Assembly (NCBI GenBank): GCA_036365145.1
Contig: JAEOAD010000040.1
Span: 11,658,501 to 11,722,500, forward strand
Direction of reading: 5' to 3'
Length of the DNA stretch: 64,000 nucleotides
From: Orientallactaga sibirica
Taxonomy: Eukaryota; Chordata; Mammalia; Rodentia; Dipodidae
In this document: piece by piece, positions 11,045-20,830 of the stretch
How the letters are laid out: the number at the start of each line of letters is the position of its first letter
Numbering within the stretch: position 1 is the first letter of the stretch
Translations under genes and position numbers: made by a program
The notes under the pieces: model-generated
Databases searched by the model: none
What the model was told of the DNA's origin: nothing
What the model saw: only the letters and a program-made list of their open reading frames with translations

Positions 11045-11511
11045 TAATGGCCTAATACTTCCCATCTCGGATCACAGCCTCATTGTCTTTTCCTCAGGGT
11101 ATAATACCTAAGGTTTCACACCTGACCAGAAGCACACTGCTGGCCATCCATCCAACCCAGGCCTGGAAGCTGATTAAGACATTCTTTGGTCATGATATAG
11201 TCAGTTATACAAACAAAGAAGGTCAAAGATTTTTTTTTTTTTCCATTCAAGCAGGATCTTTTTTTGTTTTGTTTTGTCTTTTTTTTCTTTTTTTTCTTTT
11301 TGGCATACAACTCCTTTTGGATATTCCCCCATCGCGGAAAGCTCATGGCTTCCTCCTTGTCGGATGTCAAAGAGTGCAGTGTCTAGCAAACGTAGCTCTA
11401 TACCTCGTATAAAGAAGATTCTTTTCAGGTTTGACTCCTCATTTCTCATTGTGGTGGTAAAATGGAGAGACCTTGAGGACCAAAATCAGTCTGTGCATCT
11501 GAAAGAGAGAT
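11045..11511. other. Unique sequence with T-tracts, no gene
   Basis: T-rich tracts at about 11230-11242 and 11259-11300 resemble the tail complement of an antisense retroposon, but the sequence that follows (from 11301) is not a family I recognise. Confidence 0.35.
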
Positions 11512-11702
11512 GCCCAACAGGACGTTCTGTGATGATGAAAATGACCACAACTGCAAACAATGGACACGCGGGACTCCTGAGTGATTACGGCTAATTTGAA
11601 TGAAGAACTGAATTTTAAACTTTACTTCACGAGGAAATGATTAATTTTAAAACCTTGAATAGCTGCATGTCACCAGTCGCTACCATTTGAACAGCCCAGG
11701 GG
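11512..11702 (+). mobile_element. hAT-type DNA transposon fossil (non-autonomous)
   Basis: GACGTTCTGTGATGATGAAA, then GAAGAACTGAATTTTAAACT, then AGCTGCATGTCACCAGTCGC and a final TTGAACAGCCCAGG. This follows the order of a common mammalian hAT-Charlie MITE that opens with a TTCTGTGATGATGGAAATGT-like block. The exact subfamily name is uncertain. Confidence 0.6.
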
Positions 11703-11713
11703 AAAAGGAACTC

Positions 11714-11741
11714 AAAAAAAAAAAAAAAAAAAAAAAAAAAA
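11714..11741 (+). repeat. (A)28 tract
   Basis: A pure A run directly after the hAT fossil. Without a clear retroposon body in front of it, this may be an expanded A-tract and not a poly(A) tail. Confidence 0.9.
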
Positions 11742-11824
11742 CTACGTTGGGTCTGTGTTAGTCTAGAGGTATAAAGGAATTCTTTGGGTTATGATATTCC
11801 TTTAAGGATCCCCAGTTCTGTCTT

Positions 11825-12300
11825 AACCTTCATAACAGAGCAGTCATGTAGAAAGATCAAATTCTGGGCCATACAACTGTCCACATCACTTCTAAAAATT
11901 GAAATGATAGAGTGCATTCTCTGACCATAACAGAATTTATTCCCCAGTCAGTAACATAAAAATATCTTGAAATATCCCCATGTTTGTAGATTTAGCAAAA
12001 CAGCACTAAATGACTCAGAGGTTACAGCAAAGCCAAAAGGGAGATAATATTTTGAACTAAATAAACATGAAGACAGGGCATACTAAATGTATGAGTTGTA
12101 CATAAACACAACTTAGAGGAAAGTTTATAGCCGTAGATACTTATATTAAAAACAAAGCAGGCCTTTTAAATCAACAAGCTATGCTTCATCTGAAGAAATT
12201 AAATGAGGAATTATACCCAAAGCATGAAGGAGAAAGAAAATAAGAAGAAAGAAATGTCACTAAAATTGCTATGAAATAATAACACAAACAGTAAAAGTCT
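11825..12300 (+). mobile_element. Decayed LINE-1 ORF2 segment
   Basis: Recognisable in order: GGGCCATACAACTGTCCACA, CCATAACAGAATTTATTCCC, AAAACAGCACTAAATGACTC, GGAAAGTTTATAGCCGTAGA and ACTTATATTAAAAACAAAGC. These match the ORF2 stretch between endonuclease and reverse transcriptase in old mammalian L1s. Frameshifts and stops break the frame throughout; it is dead. Confidence 0.75.
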
Positions 12301-12845
12301 ACGACAGAACTGAGTCTGCCCTAAACCCAATCCTCAATGAGCTGTAGGTCTTCATCAAGTCTGTCTAAGGGAGAGGACCACGTTCCACTAGTCCTCGGAG
12401 AACAGCTTAGCTCGTTCCTAAAAGTAGTTTGAAACATGGTGATGTTTTCTCTCGCCACGATGACATGCAGAAGAACCCTCGCCACAGGGAAGAAGATGAG
12501 TTATGCCTCTGCTGAAAATTAACATTTTGACTTTAAATAAATCAGTGGCTCAAAGTGGAGCCTCCCCTCTGAGTTAATGCGTGTCAGTGATGCATGCGTC
12601 CCTTTGCACAGTCTTCGGTGGCCACTCTTTTATGTTTACCCAGTCAAGCACAACAGATAATGATCGGATCCAGTCTGCAGCCTCTGACAGGCACTCTGGA
12701 AATTAAGGAAAAATGGCAAGTTCAAATGTGAAATTCCACTATAAAAACAAGGGTGTCCTCATACTTGGCAATTTCAAGAGAAATTGTTGCAGGTAAATTC
12801 TACTACAGTACAACTACATAAGATAATTATCTAGACAGACAATGG
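12301..12845. other. Unique block, possible conserved element
   Basis: No repeat recognised. The core at about 12540-12700 has balanced composition, CpGs, a TGTTTAC (forkhead-like) site and GATAATGATC. It is a candidate non-coding element only; nothing coding is seen. Confidence 0.3.
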
Positions 12846-13077
12846 GTTTTTTTTTTCAAAAATTTTTTGTTGTTTATTTATTTGAGAGTGACACAGAGAG
12901 AAAGAGGCACATAGATAGAGAAGGGGTGCACCAGGGCCTTCAGTCACTGCAAACGAACTCCAGATGCATGTGCCCCCTTATGCATCTGACTTACGTGGGT
13001 CCTAGGGAATTGAGCCTTGAACCAGAGTCCTTAGGCTTCACAGGCAAGCTCTTAACTGTTATGCCATCTCTCCAGGT
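12846..13077 (-). mobile_element. B2-superfamily (DIP-like) SINE, antisense
   Basis: Antisense copy ending CCATCTCTCCAGG. Flanked by the 10-bp duplication cagacaatgg (12836-12845 and 13078-13087). Confidence 0.95.
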
Positions 13078-13234
13078 CAGACAATGGTTTTTAAGAGCAG
13101 CTGTATTATCCATTGAATGATGCACTCCCTCCGTTTTAGAAGGATTCAACTTAATAGATGTTTGTGAACCTGTTTTGAGTACAAGGCACCTACTGTAGTG
13201 AAATGATTCATTTTTAACCAAAATATTTAAGATG

Positions 13235-13350
13235 AGATGTCATCTACTCTAACTCACCACTTTTCTAGATAAGAGACATGTCTCACAAAGTTAATTTAAA
13301 ACTCATGGCAAGACCAAGAAGTGGGTCAAGAGTTCTCACCATGGCACATG
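13235..13350 (+). mobile_element. Possible MIR fragment
   Basis: CTAGATAAGAGACATGTCTC-type core followed by AACTCATGGCAAGACCAAGA, the order seen in MIR (fraction-of-genes core, then retention of CAAG ... AGAG). Weak similarity. Confidence 0.35.
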
Positions 13351-13499
13351 CCCACTAACGTCTTCCATCCTTCCTGGAAAACCTTCCCTGCCAAGCATAG
13401 AGATCTATGAGTGTACTTAGTCATAATAGCATCATGATTATTCACATTGTTCTTGGTTTACCTGGAATGGAGACTCAGAGTAAGGTTATTACAGCCTCG

Positions 13500-13586
13500 T
13501 TATCAAACATTTGTGATCTGTATGACCTGGGGAAGATTTTTTAGTTCTCTGTTTCCATTTCTTAATCTTTAAGATGAGAAAAATAT
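13500..13586 (+). mobile_element. MIR SINE, left part (split)
   Basis: TGTATGACCTGGGGAAGATT, then TTCCATTTCTTAATCTTTAA, the MIR order of CCTTGGGCAAG ... CTCATCTGTAAAATG. It continues at 15563 on the far side of the LTR retrotransposon. Confidence 0.72.
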
Positions 13587-13970
13587 TGTGGTAGTTTGAA
13601 TATATGTCCCCCAATATATTCAGTATTTTATTAGTTTATAGTTTGCATCTACAATCACCTTGCTAGAGGCAAGGTCACTGGGGGCCCGGTCTTAAGGTAT
13701 GGTGATGGGTTTGAGATTCCATTGTAAAGATATGCAAATGTGTCTAGCAGGAGTTCCTGAAGTCTGCTGTGTGACCTTTTGGCAGTTTGTTTTTTCCTGT
13801 GGAGGCTGGTTGGCTTTCTCTCTCTCTCTGCTTGGCCCTGTGGAGAGCAGGCCGCTTCTGCCATTATGGAACTTCCCTGGATCTGTAAGCTTCAATAAAT
13901 AATATTCCTTCCTCCATAACTGTGCCTGGTCTGGAAGTTCATCTCAGCGAACCTGAAGCTGTCTGTAACA
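13587..13970 (+). repeat. 5' LTR (384 bp)
   Basis: Begins TGTGGTAGTTTGAATATATG and ends CTGTCTGTAACA. A poly(A) signal AATAAA lies in CTTCAATAAATAATATTCC near 13894. Compared with the 3' LTR it lacks about 10 bases near 13783 and a few more at CT repeats. Confidence 0.92.
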
Positions 13971-15164
13971 GTAAAGTGGTACCGAAGATTGGGGTGAGAT
14001 GAACCTGACCGTGTGGATATTCGTCTTTTGGAACTTTTGTTTTGGAGGAATGGGCATGGATTTGGTGCTTGCAACTGAAGATGCCTTCTGGAGTGGTAAG
14101 CCAAGTTTTATGGACTATTCTGATGAGAGTTTGAGAATGCTAAGTGCAGACAGTATTGAACAGGCTTTAAAGGGAAGGAAAGACAACAGAGTACTTTGTT
14201 GGAACTGGGCTACTGGCATAAGGGATGGCTACGTTCCGCTATCCAGGCCCAGAGTGTTTGATCAAGGTTAAATTTGTAATGGACTGATGTGCTTGGCTAA
14301 AGATATCGGACTGAGATTTTAAGATTTTAAGTTGGAAAACCTCAAGCAACTTAAAAGTAGAGGCATTGAGGCTGGTTTAGGTGCTATTGTCAACACATTA
14401 GCAATCTTAAGGAAGGTGGAAGGAAGGTGGCCCGACTGCATTTACATTAAAACAATGGAGAGGATGCCTGAGGAAAGACTGTTAAAAATGCAAATTCTTG
14501 GAAAGAGCTGACTGGAGAAGGAACCTGCTGTTCAAGGCTGTGGTTTATTTCATCCCTGGATTAAGAATATGGTTGTGTCCTGCACACCTGGTATTAGTTT
14601 TGGAAGCATGAAAAATGCATAGAGTGGTCATGAGTTGCACACGGTTCCAGGAGCCGCTGCTGAGATGCAGCATGAAGGCAGGGCATGAAGACCCTCAGGA
14701 ATAGGCTGGAAGAGCCTTTTGGAAGATGGACCGTGGTTTGCATGGAGACCTGAAGATGTTTTGGATATACCAGGACTGTGCAAAAGGGCTACCATGGAGC
14801 GCAGTGTTGAACTGGGATGAAAGTTTTCCCTGGCGACTCTGCCCAGCTGGAGGGGCGGAATTGGTAAACATGGAGACTGTTAGTCTCTGGTTATATTGAA
14901 CTTGAACTGCAGAAGTTTTCTGATGGTGGTTGAGTTTGCATTGTTTTAGTTTCTCCTTGCTATGCCTTATACCAGTTAAAATGTTTACTCTGTGCCTTTA
15001 CATGTTGAAAGTATTTAACTTGTTTGATTGTACAGGACTCACTATCTTAAGTTGATCAAGACTGTGAGAACCTTTGAAATTGGACTGAGTACAATTTACA
15101 ATGTGTGATAGTTATAAATCTATTGGGGACCAGGAGCTAAATATATTGGGGGCCAGGGGCGGAA
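13971..15164 (+). other. Internal region of the LTR element, non-coding
   Basis: It starts a few bases after the LTR with TGGTACCGAAGATTGGGG (from 13978), close to the primer-binding site expected for a leucine tRNA, the primer class of ERVL/MaLR. It ends with a purine-rich tract (GGGGGCCAGGGGCGGAA) abutting the 3' LTR, as a polypurine tract should. Frames of up to about 90 codons show no gag or pol motif. Confidence 0.75.
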
Positions 15165-15562
15165 TGTGGTAGTTTGAATATATGTCCCCCAATATATTCA
15201 GTATTTTATTAGTTTATAGTTTGCATCTGCAATCACCTTGCTAGAGGCAAGGTCACTGGGGGCCCAGTCTTAAGGTATGGTGATGGGTTTGAGATTCCAT
15301 TGTAAAGATATGCAAATGTGTCTAGCAGGAGTTCCTGAAGTCTGCTGTGTGACCTTTTGGCTGTAGTTTGTTTTTTGCTCTGTGTGCTGTGGTGGCTGGT
15401 TGGCTTTCTCTCTCTCTGCTTGGCCCTGTGGAGAGCAGGCCGCTTCTCTTGCCATTATGGAACTTCCCCTGGATCTGTAAGCTTCAATAAATAATATCCC
15501 TTCCTCCATAACTGTGCCTGGTCTGGAAGTTCATCTCAGCGAACCTGAAGCTGTCTGTAACA
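15165..15562 (+). repeat. 3' LTR (398 bp)
   Basis: Near-identical to 13587-13970. By eye the aligned parts show about three to five substitutions, plus the 10-base difference and small CT-repeat and C-run indels. Confidence 0.92.
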
Positions 15563-15650
15563 AATATTGTACCCAGCTCCTAAGCCAATTGACAAGATTT
15601 AAATGAGAAAATAAATTTATAGTATTTGTCACATTGTATAGAACATGGAA
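15563..15650 (+). mobile_element. MIR SINE, right part (split)
   Basis: TACCCAGCTCCTAAGCCAAT, then GACAAGATTTAAATGAGAAA, continuing the MIR interrupted at 13586 (TACCTACCTCA ... GATTAAATGAG order). Confidence 0.7.
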
Positions 15651-15671
15651 AGAGTTATAAAAAAGTTACAT

Positions 15672-15727
15672 TTTCTCTCTCTCCTTTCTCTCCATCTCCC
15701 AAATAAATAAATAAAATATTTTATATA
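15672..15727 (+). mobile_element. 3' tail fragment of a B2-superfamily SINE
   Basis: Only the CT-rich stretch and AAATAAATAAATAAAATATT remain before the next SINE begins, so the next copy probably inserted into this one's tail or the head was lost. Confidence 0.6.
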
Positions 15728-15958
15728 AGGCTGGAGGGCTGGAGAGATGGCTTAGCACTTAGGCACTTGCCTGCAAAGCCAAAGGACCCAGGTTCAATTC
15801 CCCAGGACCCATGTAATCCAGATGCACAAGCTGGCACATACATCTGGAGTTCATTTGCAGTGACTGGAGGCCCTGGTGTGCCCATTTTCTCTCTCCTCAC
15901 CTTCTTCCTTTCCTCCTCTCTCTCTCTCAAATAAATAAATAAATGATATATTTTTTAA
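15728..15958 (+). mobile_element. B2-superfamily (DIP-like) SINE
   Basis: Complete copy with a small duplication at its head (GGCTGGAGGGCTGGAGAGAT) and an AAATAAATAAATAAATGATA tail. First of two head-to-tail copies. Confidence 0.94.
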
Positions 15959-15959
15959 T

Positions 15960-16180
15960 GGGGCTGGAGAGATGGCTTAGCACTTAAGGCACTTGCCCGC
16001 AAAGCCTAAGACCCCAGGTTCAACTCCCCAGTACCCACGTTAACCAGATGCACAAAGTGACATGCATCTGGAGTTTTTTGCAGTGGCTGGAGGCGCTGGT
16101 GTGCCCATTCTCTCTCTCTCTCCTTCGCACTCTCTCCCTCTCTCTCTCTTTCAAATAAGTAAAATATTTTTAAAATTAGA
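15960..16180 (+). mobile_element. B2-superfamily (DIP-like) SINE
   Basis: Begins GGGCTGGAGAGATGGCTTAG immediately after the tail of the previous copy, a typical tail-targeted insertion. It ends with AAATAAGTAAAATATTTTTA. Confidence 0.94.
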
Positions 16181-16952
16181 TGCTTTATTTTTCTAGCTTT
16201 AATGTCTTGTGAATGCCACCAAAAATTTTGGTGCCAGAGACACCCTGGTTGTTCATTCCAAAAACACACTGATAATCTAATAATATATTCAAAGTTTTAT
16301 GCCAAGTACCGGATGTTCAAAAATGAATAATATATGGTAATCTTCATGATAATAATTATAATAGAAATTAGCTAAAGTGCTTATGGTAAGTACAAGTGAA
16401 CGTGGGACTGGCAGAGTTAGGATAAGCAAGCTCACAGGATGTAGGAAAACTCCTCAGGTAATACCTGTACCCGTCCACATGTCTTTTCATTACGGTGGGA
16501 AAACTTGGAATTTTCTTTATACCTCTATAAAGGTTAGGGAAAAAAAACTGAGGCAAATAAAAGTTATGCACGCAGAAGAGTGTGTGATATTAACTGGTAT
16601 ATATGAGCTCATTATTGAATTCAAAGCATGAAAGGTCAAAGGCCCTGTTTCTATGAGGTGTGATATATTGTTTAATAAGCAAAAAGGTCTACATCAAATA
16701 CATGGAAGAACTCAAATTACTCTGTACATAAGAGAAGGATCTGAATATTCATACCAATCTTCGCACGGAGGACCTAAGTAAAATCTACTAGGGATGCTTC
16801 CCCATTTCCCTTTGCTCCACACACGTCCATTTCCATCTGCAGATGAGATAACCCATCTGTGTCCAAGATGCTCATACGCTAAAGCCATCAGACAAGTGCT
16901 CCCACGTCATCCCTGGATTACAGGGCTAACGAGATGTCACTTCCGGGGCCAG
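16181..16952. other. Mostly unique; possible MIR fragment
   Basis: About 16336-16560 (TAGCTAAAGTGCTTATGG ... GGGAAAAAAAACTGAGGCAA) has MIR-like blocks. Nothing coding is supported. Confidence 0.35.
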
Positions 16953-17040
16953 GGTGTGGCTCAGTGGGTGAGTGGTTACCTAGCTTGTATGAGGCCATGA
17001 ATGCAGTCGCTAGCACACAATAACAAAATGTGTAATTCCC
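16953..17040 (+). mobile_element. ID/B4-like tRNA-derived SINE fragment
   Basis: GCCAGGGTGTGGCTCAGTGG, then TTACCTAGCTTGTATGAGGC, an ID-type tRNA-Ala-like head with a short A-rich end. Confidence 0.65.
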
Positions 17041-17044
17041 ATGA

Positions 17045-17362
17045 TGGTGTGAATGTGAAGCGTCTCCCACAGGCTCGTGGTTTGAATGAATGAATGGCGG
17101 TGTTATTTAGGAAGGTGATGAGGCAGAACTTTGCTGGAGGAAGTGTGTCATAGGGGATACACCTTGAAATAGCCCATGCTCACTTCCTGTTTTCTCTCTG
17201 TATGAATGCAATGTGTCCCAGGTAACTTCCTGTCCCTAATGCCATGCCTTCTCTGCCTGGCGGAATGCACCCTTTGGAACTGTGGGCTTAAATAAACCTT
17301 TCCTCCCTGAAGCTCCTTCTAGTCGGGTCAGAGGGAGTAGCAACAAGTCCAGTAACTGATAC
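17045..17362 (+). mobile_element. MaLR-type LTR, sense
   Basis: GGTTTGAATGAATGAATGGC, TAGCCCATGCTCACTTCCTG, AACTGTGGGCTTAAATAAAC (poly(A) signal), ending GTAGCAACAAGTCCAGTAAC. This is the standard rodent MaLR order. A SINE lies 28 bases downstream. Confidence 0.75.
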
Positions 17363-17390
17363 AGCTTCTCTGATTTATTAAACTTTTTGA

Positions 17391-17588
17391 AATATTTTTT
17401 TTTTATTGGAGGAAGGGGGAGCAGATAGAGAGAGAGAATGGGCATGCCAGGGCTTCCATCCACTGCAAACAAATTCCAGATACATGCACCACCTTGTGCA
17501 TCTGGATTACGTGGGTACTAGGGAATCGAACCTGGGTCCTTAGGCCCTTGCAGGCAAGTGTCATAACTTCTGAGCCATCTCTGCAGCC
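17391..17588 (-). mobile_element. B2-superfamily SINE, antisense
   Basis: Antisense copy ending CCATCTCTGCAGCCC. Flanked by ttattaaactttttg (before) and ttattaaacttttg (17590-17603). Confidence 0.93.
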
Positions 17589-17603
17589 CTTATTAAACTT
17601 TTG

Positions 17604-19199
17604 TTAGCATGATAGTCCCTCGACATGGCCAAAGTGTAGTTGAGGCCCTGGGAACAGGAGCAGAAACTCTTTCAGATAGGTGCCTGACTCTGAGAACAGC
17701 ACAGCAGCCATCAGTGATCATCTGCAAATAAAAGTCACACAAACTTTTTAACCAACATGCTTCATTGAACACCGCAAAAAGTACAGTGGTGGATTTTATG
17801 ATATGTATATCTGCTCAGCTGAAGGTTAGAAAATTCAATTAACTCCTTTTTCCATAGGCCAGCGTATTATCCCCACGATCATTACTTAGCTAAGCTACTT
17901 AAGGGTAACTGTCCTTTTGAGAAAGGACTCTGAGTCTTATTAACTGGATTTCTGACCCATGGAGGAGTTGTAACATTTCAGGTACTTTCCTGTGTTTTTT
18001 TTTTTTTTTTTTTAAATTTAGTACTTCATCCAAATTGAAAGTTGGAGTATGATTTAATATTATTTTGTCAAAGGTCTTTATTAGTAAAGCTAATCAGACC
18101 ATTGGCTTACGTCCAAAAACTAAAGGTGAGGCTTCTCAAGATAACTGTTCTTTAAAAATTCATAAAAGCCGGCTGAGCTCTTCTCTAAGAATGCTTTAAT
18201 ACGAGGAAGGTGTACTTTGAAATTTAGAAAGCGACGGTGACCAGCACTCACCCTAGTCTTTGAGAGATAAGCAAAAAGAGTCAGTTGAACGTATTTGTCC
18301 CCATCGTAGTGATGGTTAACAACCCATTGTGAAGGAGAACCCTCATATACTATGCACCAATTAACCTAGAACAAGGTTCCAAGGGCACTGTATTTGAGAT
18401 CACCAAAAGGTTTCATATACACTGACAGACATTTACATCCCCTACTCTTCTGGTGAGACTATGACGGCATTTTACATTATGATTAAAATTTTCAAAATAA
18501 AAAAAAATGCAGATCTGAAGCATACATCCTATCTTCCCTACAACTTAAAAGAACTTACTAAACTAAAATTCTGTATTTTTATAAATAATTCACATCAACC
18601 TTCAAACGAATTATGAGAAATGCTTCATTGAACATATTGTTAAATGTTACTACTTCGAGTGATTGCCCCCACCCACACAAAAGGAAAAGCAGACAAGGGG
18701 GGGGGGCTTGAGAAGGAAAACGATCTTACTTATGCTCTGTAGAAAGAAAACTGCTGTGAGTGAATCACGGATTCCTGCCTTGTCCCTGATTTCCAGATCT
18801 CAGGCAAAGCAGGGTGAAGAAGCTCAGAGGTACGTCTGCAAATGCCTGGGTGAGAGAGAAAGAGCGTCAACATGTTCAGGAAACGTCAAGCTGTCCAGAA
18901 AGTAGGAAGTGTCTGTAACAAAGAAGACTGGAGCCAGGGGAAAGGCTGACGCGCGGCATAACTAAGTAAAGCTTGCTGTGCTGTCTGAGGACCTTGGTCT
19001 TTATGCTAAGGCAAGTAAGGACCATTAGCTGTGTTGTATAATTGTATGTGTGGGCATATGTGGTGTAACGTACGTGTGGAGTGTGCATCTATAGCATATG
19101 CACACACAGGTATATTTGTCCCATGTGCAGAGCAAGGAGACCTTTAGGTATCCTATGATGTTACTCTGAGGTGTTGCATCCTGAGCATGGAATCTCTCA
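17604..19199. other. Unique sequence, no gene seen
   Basis: About 1.6 kb without recognised repeats apart from a T-tract at about 17996-18014 and a G-run near 18700. Frames at 18663-18905 and 18876-19088 have no family signature. The part around 18180-18480 is of balanced composition and could be a conserved element. Confidence 0.4.
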
Positions 19200-19317
19200 C
19201 TGAACCTACCAATTTAGATCAGACTGGCTGCTTATACAGCTCCAGAGTTTTTCCTTTCTCTGTCCCTGATAAGACCGGAGTTACAGGCATGCATGCCATT
19301 GCCTGGCATTTTTAATA
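19200..19317 (-). mobile_element. Degraded B1-like SINE end, antisense
   Basis: GGAGTTACAGGCATGCATGC then CATTGCCTGGC is the 5' terminus of an old B1/B4-type element read backwards. The body is barely recognisable. Confidence 0.45.
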
Positions 19318-19535
19318 GTTTTATTTTTTAATTTTTATTTATTTATTAGAGGCAGAAAGAGGGACAGAGAGAGAGAGAGAGAGTGAGAATGGACAGGCCA
19401 CTAGCCACTGCAAATGAACTTCAGATGCATGAGCCACCATGAGCATCTGGCTTACATGGGACCTGGAGAATCGAACCTGGGTCCTTAGGCTTCCCAGGCA
19501 AATGCCTTAACCGCTAAGCCATCTCTCCATCCCTG
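19318..19535 (-). mobile_element. B2-superfamily SINE, antisense
   Basis: Antisense copy with ATTTATTTATTAGAGGCAGA tail complement and CCATCTCTCCATCCC head complement. Its flanks share tggcatttttaatag-like and tggctttttaagatag sequence. Confidence 0.93.
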
Positions 19536-19554
19536 TTCCTGGCTTTTTAAGATA

Positions 19555-19745
19555 GTTTTATTTTTTATTTTTATTTATTTATTAGAGACACAGAGAAAGA
19601 AAGAGTGAGAATGGGTGTGCCACTAGCCACTGCAAACGCAGACGCGTGAGTCACCATGTGCATCTGGCTTACGTGGGACCTAGAGAATCAAACCTGGGTT
19701 GTTAAGCTTCGCAGGCCTTAACCACTAAGCCATCTCTGCGGCCCT
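19555..19745 (-). mobile_element. B2-superfamily SINE, antisense (second copy)
   Basis: Same orientation as its neighbour and separated by about 20 bases, which belong to the older SINE both copies inserted into. It carries an internal deletion near 19640 (the GAACTCCAG block is shortened). Confidence 0.9.
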
Positions 19746-19747
19746 GT

Positions 19748-19850
19748 GCCTGGCTTTTTTTTTTTTTTTTCTGTGAGTGCTGGAATCAAACTCGGGCCCT
19801 CCTGTTTACGTATAAAGTACTCCTGCCCACTGAGCCATCTCCTCAGGCCT
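19748..19850 (-). mobile_element. tRNA-derived SINE fragment, antisense
   Basis: GTGCTGGAATCAAACTCGGG, then CCACTGAGCCATCTCCTCAG: a B4/ID/B2-like head complement, more diverged than the adjacent DIP-like copies. Preceded by a T-tract at 19754-19770. Confidence 0.6.
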
Positions 19851-20424
19851 CAAGGCCAGCGAAAATTTCTTCCACTGGGGGAGTCACACCACCAGTGCTC
19901 TGCACCTCCAAGACTCTTCAACCTGCAGTGTGGGCACAAGGTACGAGAAAGAACAAGTGGAGGCCGTGGCGACGTTGAGGGGAATATGAAGCTTGTTGCA
20001 AAGATATTTATAGCGGTGAGGATGGCAGCCAGCAGCTGGCTGGGGGAGATATGATGGACGTAGATGACTCACCGCGAGCCAACTGTCCAAATGACGGCAA
20101 TGAGAGGAAGAACCAGAATGTCACTCAGACTCTTCCCTCTAGCAATGGGATAATGCTGCCTGGGTTTCCATTGAAACAGGCTGTGGTGACATCACAACGC
20201 AGCCGGGTACAGAGGTCCATAGCACCACAAAGTGATCTGAGGTGCAGTTAGAGGCCCCTGTTGAAGATGCATTTCTTCTGGACTTTGGAAGCAAGCTGTA
20301 TCTATTACCATCATTGAATTAATCACCTTACTGAAATATACATTTGCTCCCCATCTTCCTTCTCATACCATGCGGTCACAGGAAGTGTGGAGCATTTCTA
20401 CCCATCTTTCTATTACTGGCACCA
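19851..20424. other. Unique sequence with CpGs, no gene seen
   Basis: About 19860-20250 has more CpG than its surroundings (for example GGCCGTGGCGACGTTGAGG) and open frames of 102 and 66 codons on the plus strand. I recognise no protein family and no clear splice pair. Confidence 0.35.
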
Positions 20425-20622
20425 AACAGTTATGATAACAGCTAGCTAGGACTAGAAGCCAACTATTCACTAGGTTTGGTCCTTATCTGCATAGATTGAT
20501 TGATTCCTCGTATTGCTGTGAGATGGCAGTCAAATGATGCTCATGTTACAGATGAGAAAATTGAAGTTCTAAGTGTATGAGTAAATTTTTCAGTGTCATG
20601 CTGCTAGTAAAACAATGAACTA
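20425..20622 (+). mobile_element. MIR SINE
   Basis: CATGTTACAGATGAGAAAAT, then TTTTTCAGTGTCATGCTGCT followed by AGTAA. This is the MIR core order (TTTTACAGATGAGGAAACTG ... CAAGGTCACACAGCTAGTAA). Confidence 0.75.
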
Positions 20623-20830
20623 TGGCTGGAGGAGGGATGGCTTAGTGGTTAAGGCATTTGCGTGCAAAGCCAAAGGACCCAGGTTCAATTCCCCAGGACC
20701 CATGTTAGCCAGATGCACAAGTGGGAGCACACATCTGGAGTTCATTTGCAGTGGCTGAAGACCCTGGCATGCCCATTCTCTCTCTCTCTTCTTCTTTGTC
20801 TGTCAAATAAATAAATAAATAAAATACTAA
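20623..20830 (+). mobile_element. B2-superfamily (DIP-like) SINE
   Basis: TGGCTGGAGGAGGGATGGCTTAG head, AAATAAATAAATAAATAAAA tail. Inserted at the end of the MIR. Confidence 0.94.

Larger units (their letters stand above)
13587..15562 (+). mobile_element. Complete ERVL/MaLR-type LTR retrotransposon
   Basis: A 1,976-bp element: 5' LTR, a 1.19-kb internal part and 3' LTR, flanked by the 5-bp target duplication AATAT (13582-13586 and 15563-15567). Both LTRs start TGTGGTAG and end TGTAACA. No gag, protease, polymerase or envelope reading frame is recognisable inside; the longest frame there is about 90 codons. It is therefore non-autonomous and presumably moved using ERVL-type proteins supplied elsewhere, as is thought for MaLRs. 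The LTRs differ at only a few bases plus small indels, so the insertion is recent relative to the surrounding fossils. Confidence 0.88.

Noticed and set aside
13999..14271. 90-codon frame inside the LTR element, considered as gag
   Set aside because: No zinc knuckle or other gag feature, and MaLR internal regions are usually non-coding.
19860..20250. CpG-richer stretch considered as a CpG-island promoter or exon
   Set aside because: CpG density is only slightly raised over about 400 bp, with no promoter elements or recognised coding signal.
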